Source: Membranipora membranacea
Lineage: Eukaryota; Bryozoa; Gymnolaemata; Cheilostomatida; Membraniporidae
NCBI GenBank assembly: GCA_914767715.1
Contig: OU612065.1
Span: 34,160,001-34,224,000, forward strand
Length of the DNA stretch: 64,000 nt
Direction of reading: 5' to 3'
Shown: piece by piece, positions 58,301 to 64,000 of the stretch
Numbering within the stretch: the stretch's first letter is position 1
Layout: each line of letters begins with the position of its first letter
Position numbers and translations under genes: made by a program
The notes under the pieces: generated by a model
Database searches by the model: none
Told to the model about the DNA's origin: nothing
The model's input: the letters and a program-made list of their open reading frames with translations, nothing else

Positions 58301-61300
58301 AACATGTCTCTCATATTAAAAATGCGCGAAAAATTAGAATTTTCTAACATAAATGGTGGACATGTCTTGTTTACCAATTGATGTCCAGTTATGCTAGTAA
58401 AATATATATTGAGCACTGGTAGATGTAGAAGGTGTAATGACCCTGATATTTCATTAGTTGGTACCAGGTGATTAGGAATGATTTGTATATTACATATCAA
58501 CCTGAATGCTCTCTTTTGGAGTAAAAATATGTCCTTTAGTATGTAGTTTGGTGATAGGTTGTAGTAAATATGGATACTACTTATGATGTGGCAAAAAATT
58601 AAATGATGGTAAAGTATATAAGATGTTTTGTTGTCAAAAAACTCCTACAAAGTTGTTATTGCCTTTGCTTCCTTTTAACGGACTAAGGAAACATGGTCAT
58701 GCCATGTTAGCCTGTCATTCATGATGAAACCTAACCGTTTTCATTCAGGCTTTATCAACAGACTAACTGGTTCAGACTGACATTAGTAGGGGAATGTCAA
58801 CTGATTTGCTGACTATGTTTATCCCACCGAAAAACCGATAGGTTTGGAGGTGGTATTAAGGTAATGCCCATGAAGCAACTCTCATAGGGGACTTCTGACA
58901 ACTTATGTAGCAGCTGAGCCCTATTTTTGCACACAATAAACACCTACAGTTTTGCCTATCCATCCTCAATTATTGTCAAGATAACTAGATTCATACCTGG
59001 TCTTCTCTTTGGGAGTAGTATGAAAAACAGCAGGTGATGCTATGACATAGAAAACTTGCAACAGCCAGCACAGGTTTTTTGGCTTTTTCTAGCCATTTTT
59101 ATTCAATCCCATAGACATAGTTCTGTCTATGTCTATGAGGTTGCATAAAAATGTTTTGTCTATGTGCAATCCTCAATCATCAGTGCAACTTAATAAAGCC
59201 TAAGTGCCTGGGCAAAATGTGTAAAATCTGCTTCAATAGAAATGTTGATTGTTAAAATTTGCTCAAATAGAAATTTCTATGGTTCAAAGGCTAATATCTA
59301 AAAGAACAGTCATACCTGAGCAAATCATTTAAGCCTTAGTGCCTGGTCAAAGCGTTTAAAATCTGCTTTAATAGTAGTATCAATGGTTCAAAGCCATCTG
59401 CTTTGATAGAAATTTCCAAGGTTCAAAGGCTAATCACTAAAGCACCTGGGCATATTAAAGCACAGTACTTAGCCAGGATGAATAGCTCAGTGTGTAGAGC
59501 ATCTTTCTTTTGTTCACTGTTTATTAAGAATGTTGTGGGTTCAAGTCCCAACATGGTCAGATTTTTTTCCAAATGGGTGCTTTATAAATGGAGCATTTTT
59601 ACCGTAATCTTCTACTGCTATTGAGTTGTTTTCTGCAAGTACCCAACAGCTCAGTGAGCTATTGAAATACATCCAAATACCGCCAAAGCGCCCCTCCAAG
59701 CCACGCCTACGGCGTGTGGATCAGGCTGCGCCCGATCATTACGCTCATCTCTAAAAAGTCAGTGAGTGAAATTTTTTAGAATATACGGCTCTAGATATAC
59801 CCATTGTTTAACTCTGTGCTCCTAGGAGTTATCTTATAAATTAATTGTCATGTAATCTGCTTTACACTTCTCCCATGTGAGTTTAAATAACAGCAGCTAT
59901 TGCTATGATTTCTTAATTATTTTTATTCATTCATGCAAACTTATAATAAGATTATACTATTTTTCAGTTCTCTTATAGTAGCTGCCCATGTACGGCCTGT
60001 CATAAGTTCAGATAGCGGCAATTGCAATCTCCTTATTATGTTAATTTTTTATCTAGACCAAATCGCCTGTATAATTTGTTGTGTCGTTGTATTTGTGACG
60101 TTTAACACCAATAATAGATATTCCTATTCGTTAAAAGCTTGCCACAGTTCTTTTTTTACCAGGCAGCATATATGACATGAGATGAATTATGTCTCAGTAA
60201 CAATTACCTAATGGGCCGCAAAATAAGCTGTGGGTTTAATTCTCAGACATAGTTGTGTTTGTGAGATATTGTCCGATTTTAGAATTTTACACCGCTGATT
60301 CCTATTGGGTGGAAGTAAAAGTCCTGCATACCTCTAGATCAGCTGTCGGCAACCTGGTCTATTTTCCAGTGCAGCCTAATGAACAATATTTTGCGGGCTG
60401 ATTGTGGCCTTATGCCTGAAAAGATATATATTACACATTAATTTCGATCCCCATCTCGCAATTTGTAATCCTGATATTCAAGTATGTAGGCACAATATAT
60501 TTCAAAATAGTGGCATGTAGCTTCCAAAGCCGTTTTTAGACATAATCATCTTAACTGTATTGGTGTTAACTCCTTTTTCAAGTGCTTTATTTTCAAAATA
60601 ACCTAGAATGGTGACCTTTGGAAATTCGAATAAAATTTTTTGTTAATATCATAGTAATTAGTTTTTTTAGCAAATCTGTCACCTTGAACAAGAAATGCAG
60701 ATGAGTATCAACAAGTTTTCATGTTACAAATGCCCCTGCTTTATCGCTGAAATGTTCCAGATTGCATCTAATTTTACAGGCATTCGCAAAAAAACTTCCC
60801 CGTTGCGGAGGGGTGCCAGCACCCCTCCCACACCCACCCTGCCCTTTTCCATACACATGCAAAACTTCACAAGATTTTTTAAATTAGTATTTCTGTTGGG
60901 CTGAAGTTCCTTAAAACATACCACGGCTTTTACAAATAAATCTGTTTTAGTTTGTACATAGTTGTTACTCCGGTTCCGATTTTTTACCTGTAAGATATGT
61001 TGCGCCTAATTGTGTTGAGCCTGTGTAAAATGTGGAATTTTTGTAGAAAAAGATTGCCCACCCATGCTCTAGCTAGATCAATATTGATCCATTTGCCTAA
61101 ATTCGGAGTTGTTTTTCCTCCAATGGACAGGGGAGCAACTCCGAATACAGACAAATAAATCATATATTTGTTCACTCTGACCAGTGAGCCATGAGTGAAC
61201 TAAGCTATGATCTGTCCAACTGAGCCGAATAGTTTTGCTCCTTTTCGGTGGTCTCTGATCTTATCAGTTCTAGTAATAAATACTGTAAAAAAATACATTT

Positions 61301-61841
61301 ACCTAATCTTATCATAACACTATATGTGTTCTCTGTTATAGTCTAGGATCTCTGACCAGCCTAAAGGAGCTGTTGTTAGCATAGCTGTTGGTGATAGGTG
61401 GTTTTGGTATGACAACACCTGAGAGTTAGAATCTAAAATACAAATATAGAATTTATTGTAAAGTCAAAGATACCGAAGCACTATCCAAGTATTTACATTA
61501 AATCTGAGGTGCTCATATTCTCAAAAGATTTCATGCAGGGTTGGGCTTAAGCTAGTTCAGGCTTGATCAACAGTCTAACTGGTTCAGACTGACGTTATCA
61601 GGGGATTATCAACTGATTTACTGACTATCCCTATAAAAAATACTACATAAAAATACATTACCGAATCTTATCACATCACAATCTGTGTTCTCTGTTATAG
61701 TCTAGGAACACTGACCAGCCTGGAAGAGCTGACGTTAGATGATAATAAAACACTGGAAGAGTTACCAGATGAGATCGGGGGATTGAAGAGTCTACGGACA
61801 TTAAAAGTATCAAAGTGTGGCCTCACCAGTCTGACAAGCAG
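38724..61841 (+). CDS. Second LRR (probable ROCO-type) gene, 5' part; exons listed separately
   Basis: Gene-level call: two N-terminal exons, then up to 18 LRR exons (12 type B, 6 type A), all phase 2-2 and on the + strand. Each intact LRR exon can be included or skipped without changing frame. The acceptor and phase match the Roc exon at 10092, so this is likely a paralogue of the first gene with its Roc or effector exons after 64 kb. Sequence between exons is duplicated too. Whether one transcript spans the whole 23 kb, or the type A block belongs to another transcript, cannot be told. Exon B11 and two type A remnants are dead, and a LINE sits inside. Confidence 0.6.
38980..39199 (+). CDS. 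LRR N-terminal cap exon
   Basis: Acceptor TTATTTTAG, donor AAGAA|GTGAGT, phase 1 to 2. It reads YRVWYEDDTEPEIGEFPGHI, VTLSELLTDTQNLTVTHMS and LKHLMLQGMSTNQIKK, irregular leucine-rich sequence typical of a cap before regular LRRs. The outgoing phase 2 matches every LRR exon. Confidence 0.7.
39570..39972. repeat. Intron segment duplicated at 47385-47760
   Basis: The segment from ATTCTAGTTACATACCCTAC to the acceptor of exon B0 recurs before exon B11 with few changes. It includes a tRNA-like stretch (TAGCTTGGCATGCACAGG, GGTTCTACTCC). Confidence 0.8.
39973..40113 (+). CDS. LRR exon B0
   Basis: 141 nt, phase 2-2. The most divergent type B exon: TELNVCGNEDLQILPEW and KLENLTKLDVSYCGLEEL. Confidence 0.8.
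40342..40482 (+). CDS. LRR exon B1
   Basis: 141 nt, phase 2-2. NVRSNRSLGRLPDW and KLDVSHCSLQEL. Confidence 0.8.
41004..41144 (+). CDS. LRR exon B2
   Basis: 141 nt, phase 2-2. NVRSNMSLKRLPDW and KLVVSHCRLQEL. Confidence 0.8.
41379..41519 (+). CDS. LRR exon B3
   Basis: 141 nt, phase 2-2. NLRSNMSLKRLPDW and KLVVSHCRLQEL; nearly identical to B2, 375 bp away. Confidence 0.8.
41754..41894 (+). CDS. LRR exon B4
   Basis: 141 nt, phase 2-2. TDLNVCGNEDLKRLPDG and KLYVSHCSLQEL; a mosaic of B0-like and B1-like halves. Confidence 0.8.
42132..42272 (+). CDS. LRR exon B5
   Basis: 141 nt, phase 2-2. NVRSNRSLKRLPDG and KLDVSHCRLQEL. Confidence 0.8.
42504..42644 (+). CDS. LRR exon B6
   Basis: 141 nt, phase 2-2. 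NVRSNRSLKRLPDW and KLDVSHCSLQEL. Confidence 0.8.
42832..43829. mobile_element. 998-bp DNA transposon inserted in the LRR array
   Basis: Inverted ends ACATACTTGCCAAGT and ACTTGGCAAGTATG. A 7-bp duplication GGGTTAT flanks it (42825-42831 and 43830-43836). The empty site TCTAGGGTTATGGTATTC is seen at about 40662-40679 and 45615-45632. Its 3' part has GC-rich hairpins (GACGGGGCTCCGCCCCGT, GGGTGCTTCGCACCC). No intact transposase is visible, so it is non-autonomous. Confidence 0.85.
44171..44311 (+). CDS. LRR exon B7
   Basis: 141 nt, phase 2-2. MCTIVNLKELNVRGNRSLK and KLDVSHCSLQEL. Confidence 0.8.
44546..44686 (+). CDS. LRR exon B8
   Basis: 141 nt, phase 2-2. NVSGNGSLKRLPDW and KLDVSHCSLQEL. Confidence 0.8.
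44921..45061 (+). CDS. LRR exon B9
   Basis: 141 nt, phase 2-2. NVSGNGSLKRLPDW and KLVVSHYRLQEL (the usual Cys is Tyr). Confidence 0.8.
45296..45436 (+). CDS. LRR exon B10
   Basis: 141 nt, phase 2-2. NVSGNRSLKRLPDW and KLDVSDCRLQEL. Confidence 0.8.
46090..46690 (+). mobile_element. Degenerate CR1-like LINE linker
   Basis: Broken frames give QPWMTTELYS, RLHRKVKN, KRDYFAHKFEPCKNNKS, KFNQFFVSFGSSLANDLPEP and SKLKTKEAKGCDLIS. This is the order found between endonuclease and RT in CR1-like LINEs. Several frameshifts and stops; inactive. Confidence 0.7.
46868..47231. mobile_element. 364-bp MITE, copy 2
   Basis: Same ends and length as 4736-5099. The flanks CCGTTCCT and CCGTTCTC look like a decayed target duplication. 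It lies about 17 bases before the acceptor of the type A exon remnant at 47249. Confidence 0.8.
47249..47382 (+). pseudogene. Type A LRR exon remnant with frameshift
   Basis: It begins LGSLTSLEELSLDNNYTLTE and LPNEVGG, then one base is missing near 47340 so a TAG follows. The C-terminal motif (SQCGFTCLP) is in another frame, and the donor is lost. Confidence 0.8.
47385..47760. repeat. Intron segment duplicated from 39570-39972
   Basis: Copy of the block upstream of exon B0, ending at the acceptor of B11. Confidence 0.8.
47761..47898 (+). pseudogene. LRR exon B11, disabled by in-frame TAG
   Basis: 138 nt instead of 141. A 3-nt deletion in AGGCTACAGGAA changes R-L-Q to R-stop (TGTAGGTAGGAA, TAG near 47882). 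Splice sites are intact, so inclusion would truncate the protein. Otherwise NVRGNSSLKRLPDG. Confidence 0.85.
48175..48315 (+). CDS. LRR exon A1
   Basis: 141 nt, phase 2-2. LDVNKTPTELPDEIG and LQVLHVSGCGLTSLPS. Confidence 0.75.
49117..49257 (+). CDS. LRR exon A2
   Basis: 141 nt, phase 2-2. LDDNKTLTELPDEIG and LRTLNVSKCGLTRLTS. Confidence 0.75.
51331..51820 (-). mobile_element. CR1-like LINE 3' fragment, copy 2
   Basis: Same tail as 4395-4735; frame interrupted. A T-rich stretch on the + strand (51236-51246) marks its 3' end. Confidence 0.65.
52041..52181 (+). CDS. LRR exon A3
   Basis: 141 nt, phase 2-2. The most divergent type A exon: LESLWLSGNKTLTELPDEIR and LNVSQCGLTILPS. Confidence 0.75.
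52266..52320. repeat. (AT)n microsatellite
   Basis: About 40 bases of alternating TA after LRR exon A3. Shorter versions occur at the same place in the other units. Confidence 0.9.
53329..56380 (-). mobile_element. Near full-length CR1/L2-like LINE nested in the LRR array
   Basis: It interrupts the repeat GGGGTTAT|...|CTTAAACTTG, which is continuous near 51220. On the minus strand a leader reading RKVVKCQSPEILRS leads into the endonuclease start (LLSNVNRLCNKVDQLE, ALTETWLNDNF), then IVVLGDFNSS and GNSDHACVF. RT covers about 54900-53900 with SPGPDTITGRLLKSAAPVL, ALFIDFSSAFNTI, GSPQGCVISPLLFSLY and VKYADDTV. Frames change near 55920 and 55685, so the endonuclease is broken, but the 737-codon RT frame (55681-53468) is intact. 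The 3' end is a short (ACAT)n-type tail. Confidence 0.92.
53468..55681 (-). CDS. LINE endonuclease C-terminus and reverse transcriptase ORF
   Basis: 737 codons, uninterrupted. Residues 1-90 are the end of an APE-type endonuclease (VLGDFN, SDHA). Residues about 290-580 are RT with the catalytic YADD motif, and the C-terminal region includes SYHLVVLYQHMSADSKRKV. It copies LINE RNA at a nicked target. The true start lies upstream in other frames, so the methionine at 55681 is only the first in this frame. Confidence 0.9.
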   Translation of the reverse strand: MFVAPSSGVVKKDVRKIHDVIETLERGNPNATIVVLGDFNSSYVQLPHFQQQVTCTTRGDKILDKCYINIKNSYKSTKLPELGNSDHACVFLLPTYKHRALTSKPSTVTKQVWSDENMKKLLSCLDDTDWSELLSSTDVNTATDVFVEYLNFSIENCIPSRTIRLPANNKPWMTPRITRMIGYKHTAYLTGSPEHHKLKAQVQKAIREAKHIHASDIESKMQSNSRVAWSQLKSILKLKNNVPRCSLNADTMNSFFNRFDKSYDMPVLPPLDMPFDEFSFEEVYATLRGVKVNKSPGPDTITGRLLKSAAPVLAEPLTTIFNRSIQQDTMPQIWKTATIKPIPKCAGAVEPKDFRSIALTSVVGKCLEQLVMKRLAPNLNDPTQFAYQPNKSTEDALISLLDTVTEHLDRNAKNSVRALFIDFSSAFNTINPATMIRKLQTYDIHPNITNWVFDFLTNRKQCVQTTLNTSASICTSTGSPQGCVISPLLFSLYVVDMPKTSENIRLVKYADDTVIMKLLSANATSDLQSAADSVSQWCADNDLILNAKKTKELIMCNYRDDPTQPALVNNNSEIEQVDQFTYLGTIVTKKLDFSANTVKSTKKARQRLYIISKLYHLGVNEKLINTCYKSFIESILSYHLVVLYQHMSADSKRKVRSVIKSAGYLSGDLSFTPLEELYISKLKTKSLRMVATSSEPVLILDQLPSGRYTAIRHRVQIRAKCYRAESVRLLNSILFTR
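56390..56955 (-). mobile_element. CR1-like LINE 3' fragment, copy 3
   Basis: The frame at 56796-56485 gives the RT C-terminal tail (ICNIQIIPNHLVPTNEI and onward). It directly adjoins the nested LINE. Confidence 0.65.
56965..57500. repeat. 182-bp satellite, three units, before exon A4
   Basis: Units start at 56965, 57147 and 57329 with the same sequence as at 1372-2100. Confidence 0.9.
57549..57689 (+). CDS. LRR exon A4
   Basis: 141 nt, phase 2-2. LTLDDHKTLTELPDEIG and LRTLNVSECGLTSLPS. Exon and flanks are nearly identical to exon A0 at 2140. Confidence 0.75.
58090..58665 (-). mobile_element. CR1-like LINE 3' fragment, copy 4
   Basis: Same tail (frame 58500-58060). It joins intron sequence abruptly at 58095, so about 2 kb of the unit is deleted here. 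Confidence 0.65.
58666..58822. repeat. Single truncated 182-bp satellite unit
   Basis: Starts at TTCCTTTTAACGG and breaks off after GACTATGTTTAT at 58822. Confidence 0.8.
58823..59439. other. Unique insert, nothing recognised
   Basis: Sequence not shared with other units. Internally repetitive (CTAAGTGCCTGG, AAATCTGCTT, GGTTCAAAGGCTAAT each twice or more). Confidence 0.5.
59440..59795 (+). mobile_element. hAT-type MITE with tRNA-like unit, copy 2
   Basis: Same family as 15335-15748, opposite orientation: tRNA-like AATAGCTCAGTGTGTAGAGC and GGTTCAAGTCCC, the hairpin GATCAGGCTGCGCCCGATC, and an end AGAATATACGGCTCTAG that is a decayed terminus. Confidence 0.75.
60353..61070. mobile_element. Possible hAT-like element remnant
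   Basis: CAGCTGTCGGCAACCTGG with TTGCGGGCTG downstream resembles hAT-type termini, and the interval ends GATTGCCCACCCATGCTC. Possible target repeats (CTCTAGAT/CTAGCTAGAT) are imperfect. Uncertain. Confidence 0.35.
61342..61382 (+). pseudogene. Truncated type A LRR exon
   Basis: An acceptor and the first 13 codons are kept, then TAG. The remainder was replaced by intron sequence of another unit. Confidence 0.75.
61701..61841 (+). CDS. LRR exon A5
   Basis: 141 nt, phase 2-2. LDDNKTLEELPDEIG and LRTLKVSKCGLTSLTS. Confidence 0.75.
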
Positions 61842-64000
61842 GTAAATATATATATTTATATACATTCATTACATATTGAGTTTGAGTCGCTTTAAGAACA
61901 TATTGATGTGCACTGAAAGAACTTATTTTCTCTAAATAAATATATAAATAAATATATAAATATATGTATATATATAAATTCATCGCATGTTGAGTTTGAG
62001 AACTCTAAGAAGTTATTGATGTGTGCTGAATCTCAAGCTCTAAGCTGAAAATATTACATTATGAGACTGGTGTATAGAATACAATTACCAACAAGGTGAC
62101 CCTCGATTGCAATTTTATGACAAATTTTTATAGCACTGTAGGACGTAAATATTAACTGCATGATATTGTCATAAACCAACTTTATGGCAGGATATTAAGG
62201 ATTTGTCTTAAGTGCTGTTGGTCAGAGTTTTGGGTATACCAATTCGCCAGATCTGCGAGAGATAGAATTTACAATACAAGTATGGAATTTCTTGAATCCT
62301 ACTGATATGCAAATTATGCCTGGAATCGTCAATATGATATAAGTATTTAGATTAATTCCTTTTTAGGGCAGTTGTGTGCAATATAAACATATAGGAATGG
62401 AAAGTGATATACCTACTCAAGAATATTATGAAGATCATCTTTAGGGTCATATCCCCTTGTAAAAATCACTGACCCAGCTTTGTTGCCAGTATTATAGGAG
62501 TTGCTTGCATCGATGTGTTTGTATACGCTGTTTGTCAGGTTTTTGGCAAAGCCAACCGCAAGGAATATTTATAATAGAAAAGGCAATTGAAAATATCGTA
62601 GCCTATAGACCGTTGGTGTGCAGTCTTTGTATTGAACCTGTGGCCAAACATCTCTGGGCATCACTGCCAAGAAAATTTATGTTGTTAGGTAGGAATTAAT
62701 GAGCTATTTTTTAGTTAGCTGCAAACGATATTCCGCTAATAAATAAAACTTGCAGATACTATAAATGGCAAAAAGATTTTCCCATATAATTTGTAAGACT
62801 AATAATTCATACATTACTATCAATCTATTTATAAGCGGTCATATACTCTCCAAATATTGCCAGACACCAAACTCCAGGGGATGGTTTCAATAAGAGACTC
62901 AAACATCTCTTATAGCTTCAAAACTCAGCAATAAATAGATAGACAGACATAATTTTTCCCATCATTCAGTAAGTGTTTGCATTGCTGTTTGTCCGGTTAT
63001 TTTATATCAGCAAGCTTTGAAAAATAGATATTAGAGAAGAAATTTGAGAATATCAAATTTTATTTTACATCCAAAATATATAATCCCCTTTGTTAAAACT
63101 TACCTGTTCCCAAGTTGTAGGCTGGGCATGTTACAGAGAGCAGGTTATCTTTCTGTTTAGCCAATGCAGAATGACAACCCAAGGCCTGCAGGTCAGATTC
63201 ACTTTCTCCCATCTCTATCCAGGTTAATAGATCACCCAATAGTGATTCCGTCCATGTGCTCCATTTTGGTGCCAAACATCTCATAAAAGTTTGTTTACAT
63301 TGATACGGAAGAATTTGATGTCAGGAGTGGGACTCTCATAAACAATGCCCTATACTATCAAACAACAATTACTGATAAATAAATTTACTAATTTTTCTCA
63401 GTAAATAGCGAGTATTTTTTGAAAAACATTATAGCTGCACATTCCTCAGCTATATTTTACTCTGCGGATGGATTTTTGAAAGCTTATTTTCTATATTTAA
63501 AAGAAAGTAAAATATGAAAAACTGTAGTAATACAATACATTTGACTACTCATTCTTTTTCCCAAGTTCAGTTTTTAGTTATATTACAATGGCTAGGCTCG
63601 ATGTGATTACCATGATGTCAAAATTATAAGGATGTAAATTTGAGCATAGCAAATTAGTAAAAGTAACTTGCATTTTTTGTCCCTAATATTACCCCCCACA
63701 CAAGAAAACTGCTGCATGTGTAGTAACAAGTCTCTATAATGAATGCTGGACCTGAACCGCAGGCCACCTTCAAATCAGAGGTGCTCATACTCTAAACCTT
63801 TGACACGGGGTTATAGGCTTAAACTTGTTTTTTTTTAAATGTTTTACAAAATTAGCCGTCAAGAAAAACCTAAAAAAGGGAAAAAAATCAATCAAGATGG
63901 CAAAAAAATAATCAGAACATCAACATTTGAATAATTTATAATTTAGTATTGAACATAAATTAAATGGTATATTGTTAAAAGTAGATGCTATCATATTAAC

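Larger units (their letters stand above)
61270..64000 (+). repeat. Segmental unit with exon A5, running off the window
   Basis: Copy of the 1372-4735 unit. A truncated exon start at 61342-61382 (LGSLTSLKELLLA-stop) precedes exon A5. The LINE 3' fragment begins near 63840 and continues past the end. Confidence 0.8.

Noticed and set aside
59933-60175. 80-codon + strand frame with hydrophobic stretch
   Set aside because: AT-rich sequence gives hydrophobic codons by chance; no start context, homology or splice support.

Overview
This is animal (metazoan) nuclear DNA: AT-rich, with short coding exons separated by GT-AG introns of a few hundred bases, and animal-type genes (SNAPC3, EFTUD2, a Gly-X-Y collagen, CR1-like LINEs, tRNA-derived SINEs, hAT-like MITEs). 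Short introns, a membrane-anchored short collagen and expanded LRR/ROCO genes suggest an early-branching or other invertebrate animal. The sequence alone does not identify the species. All exon structures are hand predictions from splice sites and reading phase.

Region 1 (1-16.3 kb, + strand) holds the 3' part of a multidomain gene. An LRR exon (2140-2280) and a 1.9-kb exon encode the last LRRs plus a complete Roc GTPase and COR module (10092-11995). About seven short, phase-compatible exons follow (12142-16143) and encode a complete caspase p20/p10 domain with His and Cys (QACAG). The predicted product is LRR-Roc-COR-caspase: a ROCO switch fused to a death protease, the most unusual system in the window.

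Region 2 (16.3-21.9 kb) is intergenic: an inverted repeat, a 5'-truncated CR1-like LINE between two copies of a ~160-bp repeat, and a MITE.

Region 3 (21.9-35 kb, + strand) holds three conserved genes. First is a truncated copy of the spliceosomal GTPase EFTUD2/Snu114, with 11 exons, three coding lesions and no C-terminal half. Second is a small collagen-like gene with a predicted membrane anchor. Third is SNAPC3, the snRNA-activating complex zinc-finger subunit, complete from its second or third exon to the stop.

Region 4 (38.4-64 kb, + strand) is the 5' part of a second LRR gene of the same type. Two N-terminal exons and an LRR cap are followed by an array of twelve 'type B' and six 'type A' LRR exons. 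Every intact exon is 141 nt, phase 2-2, and encodes two LRRs. Type B exons repeat in ~375-bp units; type A exons sit in ~2.6-kb units preceded by a 182-bp satellite. Several exons are dead (in-frame stop, frameshift, truncation). The array is interrupted by a 998-bp DNA transposon, a 364-bp MITE and a 3.05-kb LINE. The acceptor phase of the array matches the Roc exon of the first gene, so the Roc or effector exons of this second gene probably lie beyond 64 kb.

The repeat content is recent and layered: dimeric tRNA SINEs with target-site duplications, a hAT MITE carrying a tRNA-like unit, and several long hairpins in introns. Together the two LRR genes look like a fast-evolving receptor/effector cluster next to housekeeping RNA-processing genes.
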